The translations under genes were made by a program, and so were the position numbers. A stretch of DNA of 64,000 nt from Microbulbifer sp. HZ11 (GTDB taxonomy: Bacteria > Pseudomonadota > Gammaproteobacteria > Pseudomonadales > Cellvibrionaceae). The notes under the pieces were generated by a model. It was not told the DNA's origin. It saw only the letters and a program-made list of their open reading frames with translations, and made no database searches. Positions 27,285 to 36,082 of the stretch are shown piece by piece. The stretch spans positions 248,001-312,000 of the forward strand of contig NZ_JELR01000001.1 of NCBI RefSeq assembly GCF_000708675.1, given 5' to 3'. Numbering within the stretch: the stretch's first letter is position 1; the number at the start of each line of letters is the position of its first letter.

Positions 27285-27338
27285 GGGAACCTCTGAACAA
27301 GTCGGCAATGTTGTCGTATGGCTTGAACAAAGAATCCC
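27285..27338. repeat. 54-bp relic with ends like the 12450 element
   Basis: The first 19 bases, GGGAACCTCTGAACAAGTC, match the reverse-complemented right end of the element at 12450-12712 at 18 of 19 positions. The other end (27320-27338) reads inward as GGGATTCTTTGTTCAAGCC, matching the first end at 12 to 13 of 19 positions. This looks like two transposon-type termini with little between them. It lies in the divergent promoter region of the PLP enzyme and the glyoxalase. Confidence 0.5.
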
Positions 27339-27370
27339 TGAGATTTTAATCCCGCAAAGGAGGCGTTGCA

Positions 27371-27811
27371 GTGGAATATTTGCACACAATGGTGCGTGTC
27401 ACCGACCTGGAAAAATCTTTGGAGTTTTATTGCGACAAATTGGGCCTGTACGAGGTCAAGCGCAATGATTACGAGAAAGGTCGCTTCACTCTGATATTTC
27501 TGGCGGCGCCGGGAGACAAGAGCACAGCGGATGCCGACGCGCGGCCCTGCCTTGAACTGACCTACAACTGGGACCCGGAGTCATACTCCGGTGGCCGGAA
27601 CTTTGGCCATCTCGCCTACCGCGTAGACAATATCTACGAAACCTGTCAGCGCCTGATGGACATGGGGGTCACCATCAACCGTCCGCCACGGGATGGTCAT
27701 ATGGCGTTTGTACGGTCCCCGGACAATATTTCCATCGAATTGTTGCAGAAGGGTGACTCTCTGCCGCCGCAGGAGCCCTGGGCGTCTATGGAGAACACCG
27801 GGGAGTGGTAA
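27371..27811 (+). CDS. VOC-family protein, lactoylglutathione lyase (glyoxalase I)-like
   Basis: The 146-residue product is a single-module vicinal oxygen chelate protein. Candidate metal ligands are in place for a glyoxalase I: His5 (YLHTMVRV), Glu in CLELTYNW, His in NFGHLAYRV and Glu in ISIELLQ. Glyoxalase I isomerises the methylglyoxal-glutathione hemithioacetal to S-lactoylglutathione. The start is GTG with a strong AGGAGG eight bases upstream. Length is slightly more than E. coli GloA owing to a C-terminal extension ([17 protein letters not shown]). The patatin gene follows 56 bases later. Confidence 0.88.
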   Translation: MEYLHTMVRVTDLEKSLEFYCDKLGLYEVKRNDYEKGRFTLIFLAAPGDKSTADADARPCLELTYNWDPESYSGGRNFGHLAYRVDNIYETCQRLMDMGVTINRPPRDGHMAFVRSPDNISIELLQKGDSLPPQEPWASMENTGEW

Positions 27812-27867
27812 CCCGCCACAGGTAATCGCAGTTAACGAAGTACGCTGTAGTTGAGTTGAGAGTAAAG

Positions 27868-28980
27868 ATGGTGAAGCCAAACAAACCCCGAAGCTGTGTG
27901 ATTCTTGCCGGCGCCAGCGCGGCCCGGCGAGTGCGAGAGGAAGGTCTCAATCAGGGCATGGTGTCCACCCTGGTCGGAGCATCCGGCGGCCCCAAATGGT
28001 TGTCGATCAGCCAGTTGGATCGGGTACTGATTGGCGAGTTTTTCCGCGACCGCAAAACGCCCATCGCTACTCTCGGCTCATCCATCGGTAGCTTCCGCAA
28101 CATGTGTTACGCCACCGCCAACCCGATGGCTGCGCTGGAAAAGCTTGAGTACGGCTACGTCAATCAGACGTACGCCAGCGACCGACCGTTGCCGGCGGAG
28201 ATTACCGGTGCTGGTGAGAAGATCCTGCTGGATGTGCTGGGGGAAGAGGGCGCGCAGCAGGTGGCGGATAACCCCGTGTGGCGCAGCCACTTTGTAACCG
28301 TGCGTGGACGCGGGCCGCTGGCCAGTGAGAAAAAAGCCCTGCTGGCGCCGGCGCTGCTGGCGTCGGCCCTGGCGAACGCGGTCAGTCGCCGCAGTCTGCG
28401 AGCGTTTTGGGATCGGGTGGTATTCCACTCTGGCGAGGCGCCGAGTGTGGCTTTTCGCAACCTCAGCACGGTCAACACTCCGCTCAGTGCAGATAATGTG
28501 TGCCCGGCGGTGCTCGCCAGCGGATCTATTCCCCTGGTGATGGCCGGAGTGCCCACGCCCGCCGGGGCCCCCACAGGAAACTACCGCGATGGCGGTATCA
28601 CCGACTACCATTTCGACCTCGGCTTTGAGCACCCGCAGGGGCTGGTTCTGTATCCCCACTTCTTTCCTTATATGGTGCCGGGCTGGTTCGACAAGAGCCT
28701 GCGCTGGCGCTGGGTACGTGGGGGCGCCATGGAAAATGTGATTCTCGTTGCACCGTCGCCGTCCTGGGTGGCCAAGTTGCCCTTCAGCAAAATCCCGGAT
28801 CGGGACGATTTCGTGAAGCTCTCTACCGAGGAACGCCTCAAGTACTGGAATGCGGTGACCGAAGCGGGCAAACAGGTAGCGGAGGATTTCTTCGAATTGT
28901 GGCAAACTGGCGCCATTGCCAGCGAGTTGATCGAAGTTGGCAGCGACCAGGCACCCCACAAGCTGGCCCTTTCCGCTTAG
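27868..28980 (+). CDS. Patatin-like phospholipase
   Basis: The 370-residue protein has the patatin Ser-Asp dyad elements: GASGGPKW (37-44, oxyanion region), GSSIG (70-74, nucleophile elbow) and DGG (in YRDGGITDYHFD). These lipid acyl hydrolases act on membrane or foreign lipids. No signal peptide is visible, so a cytosolic or membrane-surface role is likely. A TTG at 27856 is also in frame, but ATG 27868 is preferred. It is on the same strand as the glyoxalase before and the GntR regulator after, but gaps of 56 and 76 bases make an operon unproven. Confidence 0.87.
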   Translation: MVKPNKPRSCVILAGASAARRVREEGLNQGMVSTLVGASGGPKWLSISQLDRVLIGEFFRDRKTPIATLGSSIGSFRNMCYATANPMAALEKLEYGYVNQTYASDRPLPAEITGAGEKILLDVLGEEGAQQVADNPVWRSHFVTVRGRGPLASEKKALLAPALLASALANAVSRRSLRAFWDRVVFHSGEAPSVAFRNLSTVNTPLSADNVCPAVLASGSIPLVMAGVPTPAGAPTGNYRDGGITDYHFDLGFEHPQGLVLYPHFFPYMVPGWFDKSLRWRWVRGGAMENVILVAPSPSWVAKLPFSKIPDRDDFVKLSTEERLKYWNAVTEAGKQVAEDFFELWQTGAIASELIEVGSDQAPHKLALSA

Positions 28981-29056
28981 GCGGCGTTCAAGCCGTGCGT
29001 GACGGTGCCTTAAGGACTGAATCCGTGATCGCGGGACCAATAGCAAAAGGCCACCA

Positions 29057-29731
29057 GTGAAAGACGCCGAGTTTACCGAACCGCAGGAAGAATTCCGCAC
29101 GACCCAGGAACGGGTTTACTACCAGGTACGGGATGCCATACTCCGCGGTCAGTTTCTGCCTGGAAATCCAATTACGATTCGCGGCCTTGCCGCGGAGCTG
29201 GGCTGCAGCCCGATGCCCGTGCGCGAAGCGCTGCGGCGGTTGACCTCAGAGCGGGCGCTGGAACTGTCGGATACGCGGCGGGTCACGGTGCCCACCATGA
29301 CCCGGGAAAAACTGGACGAAATCTGTGCGGCGCGAGTGGCGCTGGAGTGTCAGGCCGCAGCTCAGGCTTTGCCCCACGTCGGCGAGTCAGAGCTGGAGGC
29401 TTTGCGTGCTCTGGATGATCGGGTCACAGCGGCGCTGGATAAAAACGATATTCAGGAATATGTGACAGGTAACCTGGATTTTCACTTCACCCTCTACCGT
29501 CTCGGGCGCCCGCATATCATTTTGTCCTTGATCGAGAGCCTGTGGCTGCAAACGGCACCATTGCAGCACCTGGTTTTTCAGCGCTTCGGTGTCCAGGAGT
29601 TGCCGGACAGGCACCAGGACCTGGTTGAGGCCATTGCGCAAAAAGACGAGCAAGCCGTGCGAACGGCCATCCGTCAGGATATCGAAGAGGGTCTGGGTTC
29701 TATTTCTGCTGAAGAGTTAATGCCGCACTGA
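29057..29731 (+). CDS. GntR-family regulator with FCD effector domain
   Basis: The 224-residue protein has an N-terminal winged helix (about 15-78; AILRGQFLPGNPITIRGLAAELGCSPMPVREALRRL) and a C-terminal FCD domain (about 85-215) with metal-binding type residues in NLDFHFTLYRL and ELPDRHQDLVEAI. FadR/VanR subfamily members dimerise and bind palindromes, releasing DNA on binding a small carboxylate or amine. A perfect 18-bp palindrome lies just upstream of the aminotransferase gene 0.6 kb downstream, so it likely controls that polyamine catabolism unit. Start is GTG. Its stop overlaps the start of the next gene by one base. Confidence 0.9.
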   Translation: MKDAEFTEPQEEFRTTQERVYYQVRDAILRGQFLPGNPITIRGLAAELGCSPMPVREALRRLTSERALELSDTRRVTVPTMTREKLDEICAARVALECQAAAQALPHVGESELEALRALDDRVTAALDKNDIQEYVTGNLDFHFTLYRLGRPHIILSLIESLWLQTAPLQHLVFQRFGVQELPDRHQDLVEAIAQKDEQAVRTAIRQDIEEGLGSISAEELMPH

Positions 29732-30039
29732 TGTTCAGTTATTTACATATCGTTTTACATTTCCTGATTCCCCTCGCCATCGCCTGGTATTTCTTTCGTG
29801 ACGAATGGAAGAAGGCCGCGCTGTTTATGCTGGCGGCAAACCTGGTGGATCTCGACCACCTGCTTGCGTCGCCGATGTACGACCCGGATCGCTGCAGTAT
29901 CAACTTCCATCCTCTGCACACTATGTTCCCGATTTCTTTCTACGGCGCGATGATGTTTCTGCCGTGGAAGCCGGTGCGTTGGCTGGGTATTGGACTGGTT
30001 ACCCATATGCTGTTGGATGCCATCGACTGTGGAATTTGA
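29731..30039 (+). CDS. Small DUF6122-type membrane protein
   Basis: The 102-residue protein is mostly hydrophobic, with helices at about 5-20, 28-45, 65-78 and 83-97. It has conserved polar positions in NLVDLDHLLASP and SINFHPLHT, a Asp/His pattern like that of YdjM-type membrane-bound proteins proposed to be metal-dependent hydrolases. Translational coupling to the GntR gene (overlap ATGA type, one base) is visible. Function is unknown. Confidence 0.75.
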   Translation: MFSYLHIVLHFLIPLAIAWYFFRDEWKKAALFMLAANLVDLDHLLASPMYDPDRCSINFHPLHTMFPISFYGAMMFLPWKPVRWLGIGLVTHMLLDAIDCGI

Positions 30040-30401
30040 TTTGGTTTCCCCCAGCCTGGAGCGATGGTCTTGGGGCGAGAGTCTCCATATGACCACCCGG
30101 TGCATGCTTCGCTGAATGCTTAGCCTATTTCCCGGTTGTGTAATTCGTTAGCGAAACCTTATTTCCCGCATCTTTACCCTCCGATACCCTCCGATAACTC
30201 CGCAACCACTGCACGTTGTTTGGCACTACGCTTGTGCTTGCCGTGCTACTGTGATTTGGCGGGAATATCGTGTTTGTGACCTCCCGGTGAATAGCAGTTG
30301 CACTACTTCCGTTCTTACCCCTAAAATGTGATCACATTTTGTGGCGGCCGCTTCGGAGTGCCGTGGTAGCCGCTGGCGTCATTCGAATCAGGAGTGAGTT
30401 C
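30040..30401. other. Leader region of the polyamine unit
   Basis: This 362-base gap carries a tandem 10-base duplication CCCTCCGATA CCCTCCGATA at about 30177-30196 and the palindromic operator listed next. No gene is seen in it. Promoter elements are not clear. Confidence 0.4.
30323..30340. promoter_or_regulatory. Perfect 18-bp palindromic operator
   Basis: AAAATGTGATCACATTTT is perfectly self-complementary and lies 61 bases before the aminotransferase start. The TGTGATCACA core suits GntR/FCD-type regulators and there is such a gene 0.6 kb upstream. A CRP site would need six bases between TGTGA and TCACA, so it is not a CRP site. Confidence 0.72.
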
Positions 30402-31751
30402 ATGAACAAGAGCCAGTTACAACAGCATGACCGCGAGCACCTGCTGCACCCGTTTACGGATTTCAGCGATCTGGGTAAACAGGGCACCCGTGTGATCACC
30501 AGTGCGGAAGGCGCTTATATCACCGACATTGACGGCCACAAAATGCTCGATGGCATGTCCGGCCTCTGGTGCTGCAACCTGGGCTACAGCCGTCGGGAAA
30601 TCAGCGAGGCCATTTACGAGCAGCTGAACAAGCTACCGTTCTATAACAGCTTCTTCCAGTGCACCACCGTGCCCTCTATCGAGCTCGCCGACCTGTTGTC
30701 GGAGGTGACGCCGGCGCACATGAACAACGTATTCTTCACCGGCTCCGGCAGTGAAGCCAACGATACCAACCTGCGTATCATCCGCCGCTACTGGGACTTG
30801 CTGGAGCAGCCAGAGAAGCGCATCGTGATTTCCCGTACGAACGGCTACCACGGGTCCACCATCGGCGGTGCCAGCCTGGGTGGTATGAGCGGTATGCACA
30901 AGCAGTTCCAGAAACTGGATTACATTGAGCATATCCAGCAGCCTTACTGGTTCGGCGAAGGTGGTGACATGTCACCGGAAGAGTTCGGCGTGTACGCTGC
31001 CCGCTGTCTGGATGAGAAAATTCAGGAATTGGGTCCGGAGAAAGTCGCGGCCTTTATCGCCGAGCCCATTCAGGGTGCTGGCGGTGTGATTATTCCGCCG
31101 GAGACCTATTGGCCAGAAGTGAAGAAGGTGCTCGATCAGTACGACATTCTGCTGGTGATGGACGAAGTGATCTTTGGCTTCGGGCGCACCGGTGAGTGGT
31201 TCGGTGCGGACTACTACGGCATGAAGCCGGACCTGATGACCTTTGCCAAGGCCGTTACCAACGGCTATTTTCCGCTGGGTGGCACCATGGTGAGCGACCG
31301 CGTAGCGGAAGTGATCAAAGCCAAGGGTGGCGAGTTCACCCACGGCTACACCTACTCGGCCCACCCCGCGGCCTGTGTTGCTGGCATTGCCACCCTGAAC
31401 ATTCTGCGCGAAGAAAAGATTATCGAGACGGTGCGGGATACCACCGGGCCGTACCTCGCCAAGCGTTGGGCCGAGCTGGCAGATCACCCGATTGTCGGGG
31501 AGGCTCGTAGCCTAGGCCTGGTTGGCGCCCTCGAGCTGGTACAGGACAAGGGAAGCCGAGCGCGCTTTGACGACAAGTGCACCGCCGGTGCGGTATGTCG
31601 CGATATGAGTATCAAGAATGGCCTGGTGATGCGTGCCACCGGCGATACCATGATCATCGCACCACCGCTGATTCTGGACACTACCCAGATTGATGAACTG
31701 GTAGAAAAAGCCCGTCGCGCACTGGATGATACCGCCAAAGCCATGGCGTAA
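30402..31751 (+). CDS. Omega-aminotransferase, putrescine:pyruvate type (SpuC-like)
   Basis: This class III PLP aminotransferase has 449 residues from the ATG at 30402, which has AGGAG seven bases upstream. The PLP-binding residues are visible: GSEAND (117-121), Asp254 in VMDEVIFGFGR and the Schiff-base Lys283 in TFAKAVTNGYFPLGG. SpuC of Pseudomonas transfers the amino group of putrescine or cadaverine to pyruvate. The next gene is a PuuA-like ligase, so the pair fits polyamine breakdown. A palindromic operator stands upstream. Other substrates such as beta-alanine are possible. Confidence 0.88.
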   Translation: MNKSQLQQHDREHLLHPFTDFSDLGKQGTRVITSAEGAYITDIDGHKMLDGMSGLWCCNLGYSRREISEAIYEQLNKLPFYNSFFQCTTVPSIELADLLSEVTPAHMNNVFFTGSGSEANDTNLRIIRRYWDLLEQPEKRIVISRTNGYHGSTIGGASLGGMSGMHKQFQKLDYIEHIQQPYWFGEGGDMSPEEFGVYAARCLDEKIQELGPEKVAAFIAEPIQGAGGVIIPPETYWPEVKKVLDQYDILLVMDEVIFGFGRTGEWFGADYYGMKPDLMTFAKAVTNGYFPLGGTMVSDRVAEVIKAKGGEFTHGYTYSAHPAACVAGIATLNILREEKIIETVRDTTGPYLAKRWAELADHPIVGEARSLGLVGALELVQDKGSRARFDDKCTAGAVCRDMSIKNGLVMRATGDTMIIAPPLILDTTQIDELVEKARRALDDTAKAMA

Positions 31752-31849
31752 ACTCCGTGAGTGGCTCCTGTGGTTACCAACTGCGGGAGCCCACGTATTC
31801 AGCCAATGCTCTATCAGCCAATATCCACCAATTGTGTGAACCCTTTTTT

Positions 31850-33235
31850 ATGGCAGCAGAACAACAATATCAGCCACCGGCGGAGATCCTGGAATCGTCG
31901 GAAACCTTCCTCAAAACGCACCCCGAACTGAAATGGATTGAGGGCTTTGCCTTTGATATCAACGGTGTGCCGAGAGGCAAGTGGTTGCCGGCGGACTCCG
32001 CCAAGAAGCTGTTGGCTGGTGGCCTGCAAATGCCGCGCAGCGCCGTCAGTCTGGATATCTGGGGTCGCGATATTGAAAATAGCCCGCTGGTGTTTGCCAG
32101 TGGTGATAGCGACGGCGTGTGCCATCCGGTTTCACCCATTTGCCTGGCGCCCTGGCACCGGGAGCAGACTGCACAGCTGCATATGCAGTTGTTTGAGGCG
32201 GATGGCAATGTGCTCTACGCAGACCCCAGGGCGCAATTACAAAAAGTTGTCGAGCGTCTGGGTAAGCTGGGCTACAAGGCGGTTTGTGCCACCGAGCTGG
32301 AGTTTTACCTGTTGCGGGAAGAGGCCGATGAGCTGGGGCGCCCGCGCCCGGTTAGCGACAACGACTCTGACCTGGTTCCTTCCACCGATGTGTACGATCT
32401 TGCCGAGCTGGACGCACAACGGCACTTTTTTGCCGACGTGCGTGCTGCCTGTGAAGAGCAGGGGATACCAGCGGATTCAATCCTCTCGGAATGCGCACCT
32501 GGTCAATTTGAGATCAATCTGCTGCACTGTGATGATCCGGTAAAGGTGGCGGACCAGACCCTGTTGTTCAAACGCTTGTTGAAGGGGGTGGCACGCAGTC
32601 ACGGTCTGCGGGTAAGCGCGATGGCCAAGCCGTTTGGTGAGCTGGCAGGCAACGGCATGCATGTACACATGAGTCTGGTGGACAAAGACGGCAATAACGT
32701 TTTTGACGATGGCAGTGATGAAGGGGCGGAGTTGCTGCGCCACGCTGTGGCAGGAATGATGCGTACGGCCAATGACGCCATGGCGATTTTTGCCCCACAC
32801 GCCAATTCGTACCGCCGTTTTCAGGAAAGCAGCCACGCGCCACTCAACCTGTGTTGGGGGTATGACAACCGCACAGTGACGTTCCGGATTCCTGCCAGTG
32901 AGGCAAAAGCCCGCCGAATTGAACACCGTATCTCAGGCGCTGATGTCAATGCCTACCTGGTGTTGGCGGCAATTCTCGCTGGTGTGTGCCACGGCCTGGA
33001 GAATAAATTACAGCCGCCAGCACCGGTTGAGGGCGATGCCTATCAGGTGGAAAGCGAACAGCTGATCAATACCTGGGATGGCGCTCTGAAGCAGTTCGAG
33101 CGCAGTGCACTTTGGCGGGAATATCTGGACCCGGAGTTTGTTGAGCTGTTTGTTTTACTCAAACGTCAGGAGCAGGCGGAGATTGCCGCCCGGGTGACTG
33201 ATGTGGAGTACCAGAGCTACCTGCAACGGGTCTGA
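31850..33235 (+). CDS. Glutamine-synthetase-family ligase, gamma-glutamylputrescine synthetase-like
   Basis: The 461-residue protein belongs to the type I-like GS superfamily: an N-terminal beta-grasp domain with EGFAFDINGVPRGKWLP, then the catalytic domain with ATELEFYLL, GNGMHVHMSL and CWGYDNRTVTFRIPAS. PuuA/SpuI-type enzymes attach glutamate to putrescine or other amines to start their degradation. The gene is 98 bases behind the aminotransferase. An in-frame GTG at 31757 would extend the protein by 31 residues but the ATG gives the normal family start. The exact amine is unknown. A terminator follows at 33424. Confidence 0.87.
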   Translation: MAAEQQYQPPAEILESSETFLKTHPELKWIEGFAFDINGVPRGKWLPADSAKKLLAGGLQMPRSAVSLDIWGRDIENSPLVFASGDSDGVCHPVSPICLAPWHREQTAQLHMQLFEADGNVLYADPRAQLQKVVERLGKLGYKAVCATELEFYLLREEADELGRPRPVSDNDSDLVPSTDVYDLAELDAQRHFFADVRAACEEQGIPADSILSECAPGQFEINLLHCDDPVKVADQTLLFKRLLKGVARSHGLRVSAMAKPFGELAGNGMHVHMSLVDKDGNNVFDDGSDEGAELLRHAVAGMMRTANDAMAIFAPHANSYRRFQESSHAPLNLCWGYDNRTVTFRIPASEAKARRIEHRISGADVNAYLVLAAILAGVCHGLENKLQPPAPVEGDAYQVESEQLINTWDGALKQFERSALWREYLDPEFVELFVLLKRQEQAEIAARVTDVEYQSYLQRV

Positions 33236-33423
33236 TGATCCTGCCGGTCTGCATTTTTATCACTTCATATACTTCCGGCGTGGTTTGCGTCCACAACCCA
33301 AAGGGTTTGATGACAGATGGGCTGGCAGGGGGAAATGCTCTGCTATACCTAAACACAGACAGCTGTGCACTTGCGTTCACAGCCGGTCGCAAACTCTCCT
33401 CCTGAAAGTGTGTTCGAGAAATC

Positions 33424-33452
33424 TGGCCCGCCATTTGGCGGGCATTTTTTTT
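33424..33452 (+). terminator. Terminator after the glutamine-synthetase-like gene
   Basis: GCCCGCC and GGCGGGC pair around ATTT, followed by an eight-base T-run. Confidence 0.9.
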
Positions 33453-33510
33453 GCCCGAAAACTTTTTGCAGAAATTTCTTCCCATTTGCGGGTTAAACCT
33501 TAGTCGGTAC

Positions 33511-33541
33511 TTGCTGTTTTCCTGAAAACTCCACCTATACT
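33511..33541 (+). promoter_or_regulatory. Candidate sigma-70 promoter of ompW
   Basis: TTGCTG and TATACT are separated by 19 bases, longer than the ideal 17. It lies about 80 bases before the ompW start. Confidence 0.4.
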
Positions 33542-33622
33542 GAAACTAACCGCACGCACGGGTCACTTTTTATTCTGTGGCCCCGGCGGCCCTGGAGCAT
33601 TTCGTGTTAAAAGGAGTTACCC

Positions 33623-34435
33623 ATGCGAACCAAGTCCCTTCTTCTGCCGCTGGCGATTGCTGCCGCCAGCGCGACTTCTCCGGCATTTGCCGATTTCAAC
33701 GCCGGTGATTTCATTGTGCGTGTTGGCGCGGCCTACATGGACCCGGAGAATTCCGCTTTCTCCCAAAGCACTATTGTGGATGTCATTGACCCTCTGGATC
33801 CGGAAGAGACGATCAGAGTAGAGCTGGGTGATGCACTGGACCTGGATTCAGATACCACCTGGTTTATCAACGGCACTTACTTTGTGGCGGACCACTGGGC
33901 TGTTCAATTGAACTACATGGGCGCCGCCAAACTGGACGCGGACTACACCACTTATGTCATTGGCGAAAACATCGATTTTCGCAGCTACGACAGCCTCGGT
34001 AATTTCGAAACCAACATCACAAGCGCATTCGTTAACTGGTATCCGGTCTGTGTCGAGAGCTGGGTCCAGCCCTATGTGGGAATTGGCGTAAACTATACGG
34101 ATATTGACCAGGATTTCCTGCGTCCGGTATTTGTTGAAGACGTCACTAATGACAACGGTCAGGTTGTCGATCGGGTAAACCGCGGCCTGGTGAACTTCGG
34201 CAGCTCCTGGGGTTGGACTGCTCAGGTTGGTATCGACATCGAATTTGGTCGTGATGCCAACTGGCTGTTCAACGCCTCTGCGATGTATGTTGACGCCTCT
34301 CCGGAAGTAGAAATTGGTGTTGATGATGTGATTCTGAGCAATGGCATTGCGGTTGAGAGCATCCGTTACCGGGACGATCTGGACATGGATTCCTGGGTGT
34401 TCAATCTGGGCGTGGGTTACAAGTTCAGTTTCTGA
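33623..34435 (+). CDS. OmpW-family outer membrane protein
   Basis: The 270-residue product has a cleavable signal peptide (MRTKSLLLPLAIAAASATSPAFA) and then beta strands with the OmpW opening DFIVRVGAAYMDPEN, VADHWAVQLNYMG, VQPYVGIGVNYTD and a C-terminal aromatic end NLGVGYKFSF, typical of an eight-stranded barrel. OmpW proteins form hydrophobic channels in the outer membrane. A negatively charged extracellular-type segment (DPLDPEETIRVELGDALDLD) is longer than in E. coli OmpW. AAAAGGAG precedes the ATG. It is monocistronic. Confidence 0.93.
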   Translation: MRTKSLLLPLAIAAASATSPAFADFNAGDFIVRVGAAYMDPENSAFSQSTIVDVIDPLDPEETIRVELGDALDLDSDTTWFINGTYFVADHWAVQLNYMGAAKLDADYTTYVIGENIDFRSYDSLGNFETNITSAFVNWYPVCVESWVQPYVGIGVNYTDIDQDFLRPVFVEDVTNDNGQVVDRVNRGLVNFGSSWGWTAQVGIDIEFGRDANWLFNASAMYVDASPEVEIGVDDVILSNGIAVESIRYRDDLDMDSWVFNLGVGYKFSF

Positions 34436-34684
34436 TCGGATAAGTGCTCCAGACATCATTGCCTCGGTGCGCCACACGGGCGGGCCGGGGCTTTGTCGTG
34501 CCTGTATGGGTGAAAACTGATCGCACTCTCACTTTGCGAGTGATCCTGATAGTGCCCGCGGGCTGAAAAGTCTTGTACCGGACGTGGACGGATTCTGTCT
34601 AGCGGTCATAACCGCGCCAGTGTATTCTTCGCCTTTCTTGGCACCGGATCAGACGCCAGCCAGAACGATAAATACGGGGAAATT

Positions 34685-36082
34685 ATGACCGCCTTGGGGA
34701 ATCATACAGACGGTCCATCGGCCGGGTTGCGGCCACTGCATATCTGCTTGTTGGGGTACCGTAGCCACCCGCATTGTGGTGGTCAGGGAATCTATCTCCA
34801 CTACCTGAGTAAAGCCCTTGTTGAGGCAGGGCACAGGGTTGATGTCATTTCGGGGCAACCGTACCCGGAACTGGACCCTCGGGTGAAATTGATAAAAATG
34901 CCCGGCCTCAATCTCTACGAGCATGAACATCCCACTCGCGCCTTGAAGCTTAAGCACCTGCTGAGCTGGGCGGATTTTTACGAATGGTTCGGCAAGTTGA
35001 CCGGGGGCTTCGTTGAACCGTACACCTTCGGCCGGCGAGTGGCGCGTTATTTACGCCGGCACCGGGGCCGTTACGATGTTGTGCACGATAATCAGTCTCT
35101 TTGTTACGGGCTGCTTGATATCGAGAAGGCGGGGTTGCCTGTTGTTGCCACCATTCACCACCCGATTACCCGCGACCGTCAACTCGCACTGGATGCTGCA
35201 CCCGACTGGTTTTACCGGCTGCTGGTACGTCGTTGGCACAGTTTTCTCGGAATGCAAATCAAGGTTTCACGCAAGCTCAAGCATATTGTCACTGTGTCGA
35301 CGCAATCACTGAACGATATCGTGTCCCAGTTCGGCGTCAGGCGTGAGCAGCTGAAATTGATCTATAACGGCATCGACACCAACATTTTCGCCCCCCAGGC
35401 CGGCGTGGTGCAGAATCCGATGCGCATAATGACCACGGCTTCTGCAGATCAGCCGCTGAAAGGGTTGCGTTTCTTATTGCAGGCGATGGCGCTGCTGCGC
35501 GTGCGTCACCCTGAGCTGGAATTACTGGTGGTGGGGAAATTGAAAGAGGGGGGAGCTACCGAACAGTTGCTGCAGGAGCTGAAACTGCAGGACTGCGTAA
35601 CCTTTGTCTCGGGCATTTCCAATGAAGAGATGGTTCGTCATTACGCCTCATCCGGTATGGTGGTATGCCCGTCTCTTTACGAAGGTTTCGGACTGCCCGC
35701 AGGAGAAGCCATGGCCTGCGGTATCCCTGTTATTTCCAGTGATGGTGGTGCACTGCCCGAGGTGGTCGGGGATGCGGGTATTGTAGTGCCGGCCGGTGAC
35801 AGTGGTGCGCTGGCCCGCGCCATTGAGCAACTATTACAGGACCCGGCCTTGCGTATGTCGTTGGGTGAAGCGGGGCGCCGCCGGATCGAAGAGCAGTTCT
35901 CCTGGCAGGTGGCGGCGACACACCTGGTGCGCTTTTACCGGGAAATCCTCGCTGCTGGCAACGAACGCACGAACTCAATTGATCGTGCGGTTGCCCATGC
36001 GCCAGGCGGTGTTGATGGAGAAACCGTTGAGCGGTCGGAAATCAGTGCTGAAGCCGCCGCGCGCCGTGGGGAAGCAGCCTGA
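34685..36082 (+). CDS. Glycosyltransferase family 4
   Basis: The 465-residue GT-B enzyme has the N-terminal acceptor half with CGGQGIYLHYLSKAL (31-46), and the donor half with STQSLNDI, LIYNGID and the EX7E signature YEGFGLPAGEAMACGIP (Glu333 and Glu341). It resembles bacterial mannosyl/glucosyltransferases of cell-surface glycan synthesis. A C-terminal tail of about 40 residues is low-complexity (Arg, Ala, Glu). Stop and the next start share one base (ATGA), so it is co-translated with the methyltransferase. This is the first gene of a compact glycan cluster up to 40 kb. Acceptor and donor are unknown. Confidence 0.9.
   Translation: MTALGNHTDGPSAGLRPLHICLLGYRSHPHCGGQGIYLHYLSKALVEAGHRVDVISGQPYPELDPRVKLIKMPGLNLYEHEHPTRALKLKHLLSWADFYEWFGKLTGGFVEPYTFGRRVARYLRRHRGRYDVVHDNQSLCYGLLDIEKAGLPVVATIHHPITRDRQLALDAAPDWFYRLLVRRWHSFLGMQIKVSRKLKHIVTVSTQSLNDIVSQFGVRREQLKLIYNGIDTNIFAPQAGVVQNPMRIMTTASADQPLKGLRFLLQAMALLRVRHPELELLVVGKLKEGGATEQLLQELKLQDCVTFVSGISNEEMVRHYASSGMVVCPSLYEGFGLPAGEAMACGIPVISSDGGALPEVVGDAGIVVPAGDSGALARAIEQLLQDPALRMSLGEAGRRRIEEQFSWQVAATHLVRFYREILAAGNERTNSIDRAVAHAPGGVDGETVERSEISAEAAARRGEAA

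Larger units (their letters stand above)
33236..33622. other. Intergenic region before ompW
   Basis: This 387-base gap holds the terminator of the preceding unit (33424-33452) and a candidate ompW promoter (33511-33541). Otherwise nothing distinct. Confidence 0.45.

Noticed and set aside
30177-30196. Iteron-like direct repeats
   Set aside because: Only two copies of a 10-base unit; no replication gene nearby.
30323-30340. CRP-type binding site TGTGA-TCACA
   Set aside because: A CRP site needs six bases between the half-sites; here they are directly joined, giving TGTGATCACA. GntR-type binding is more likely.
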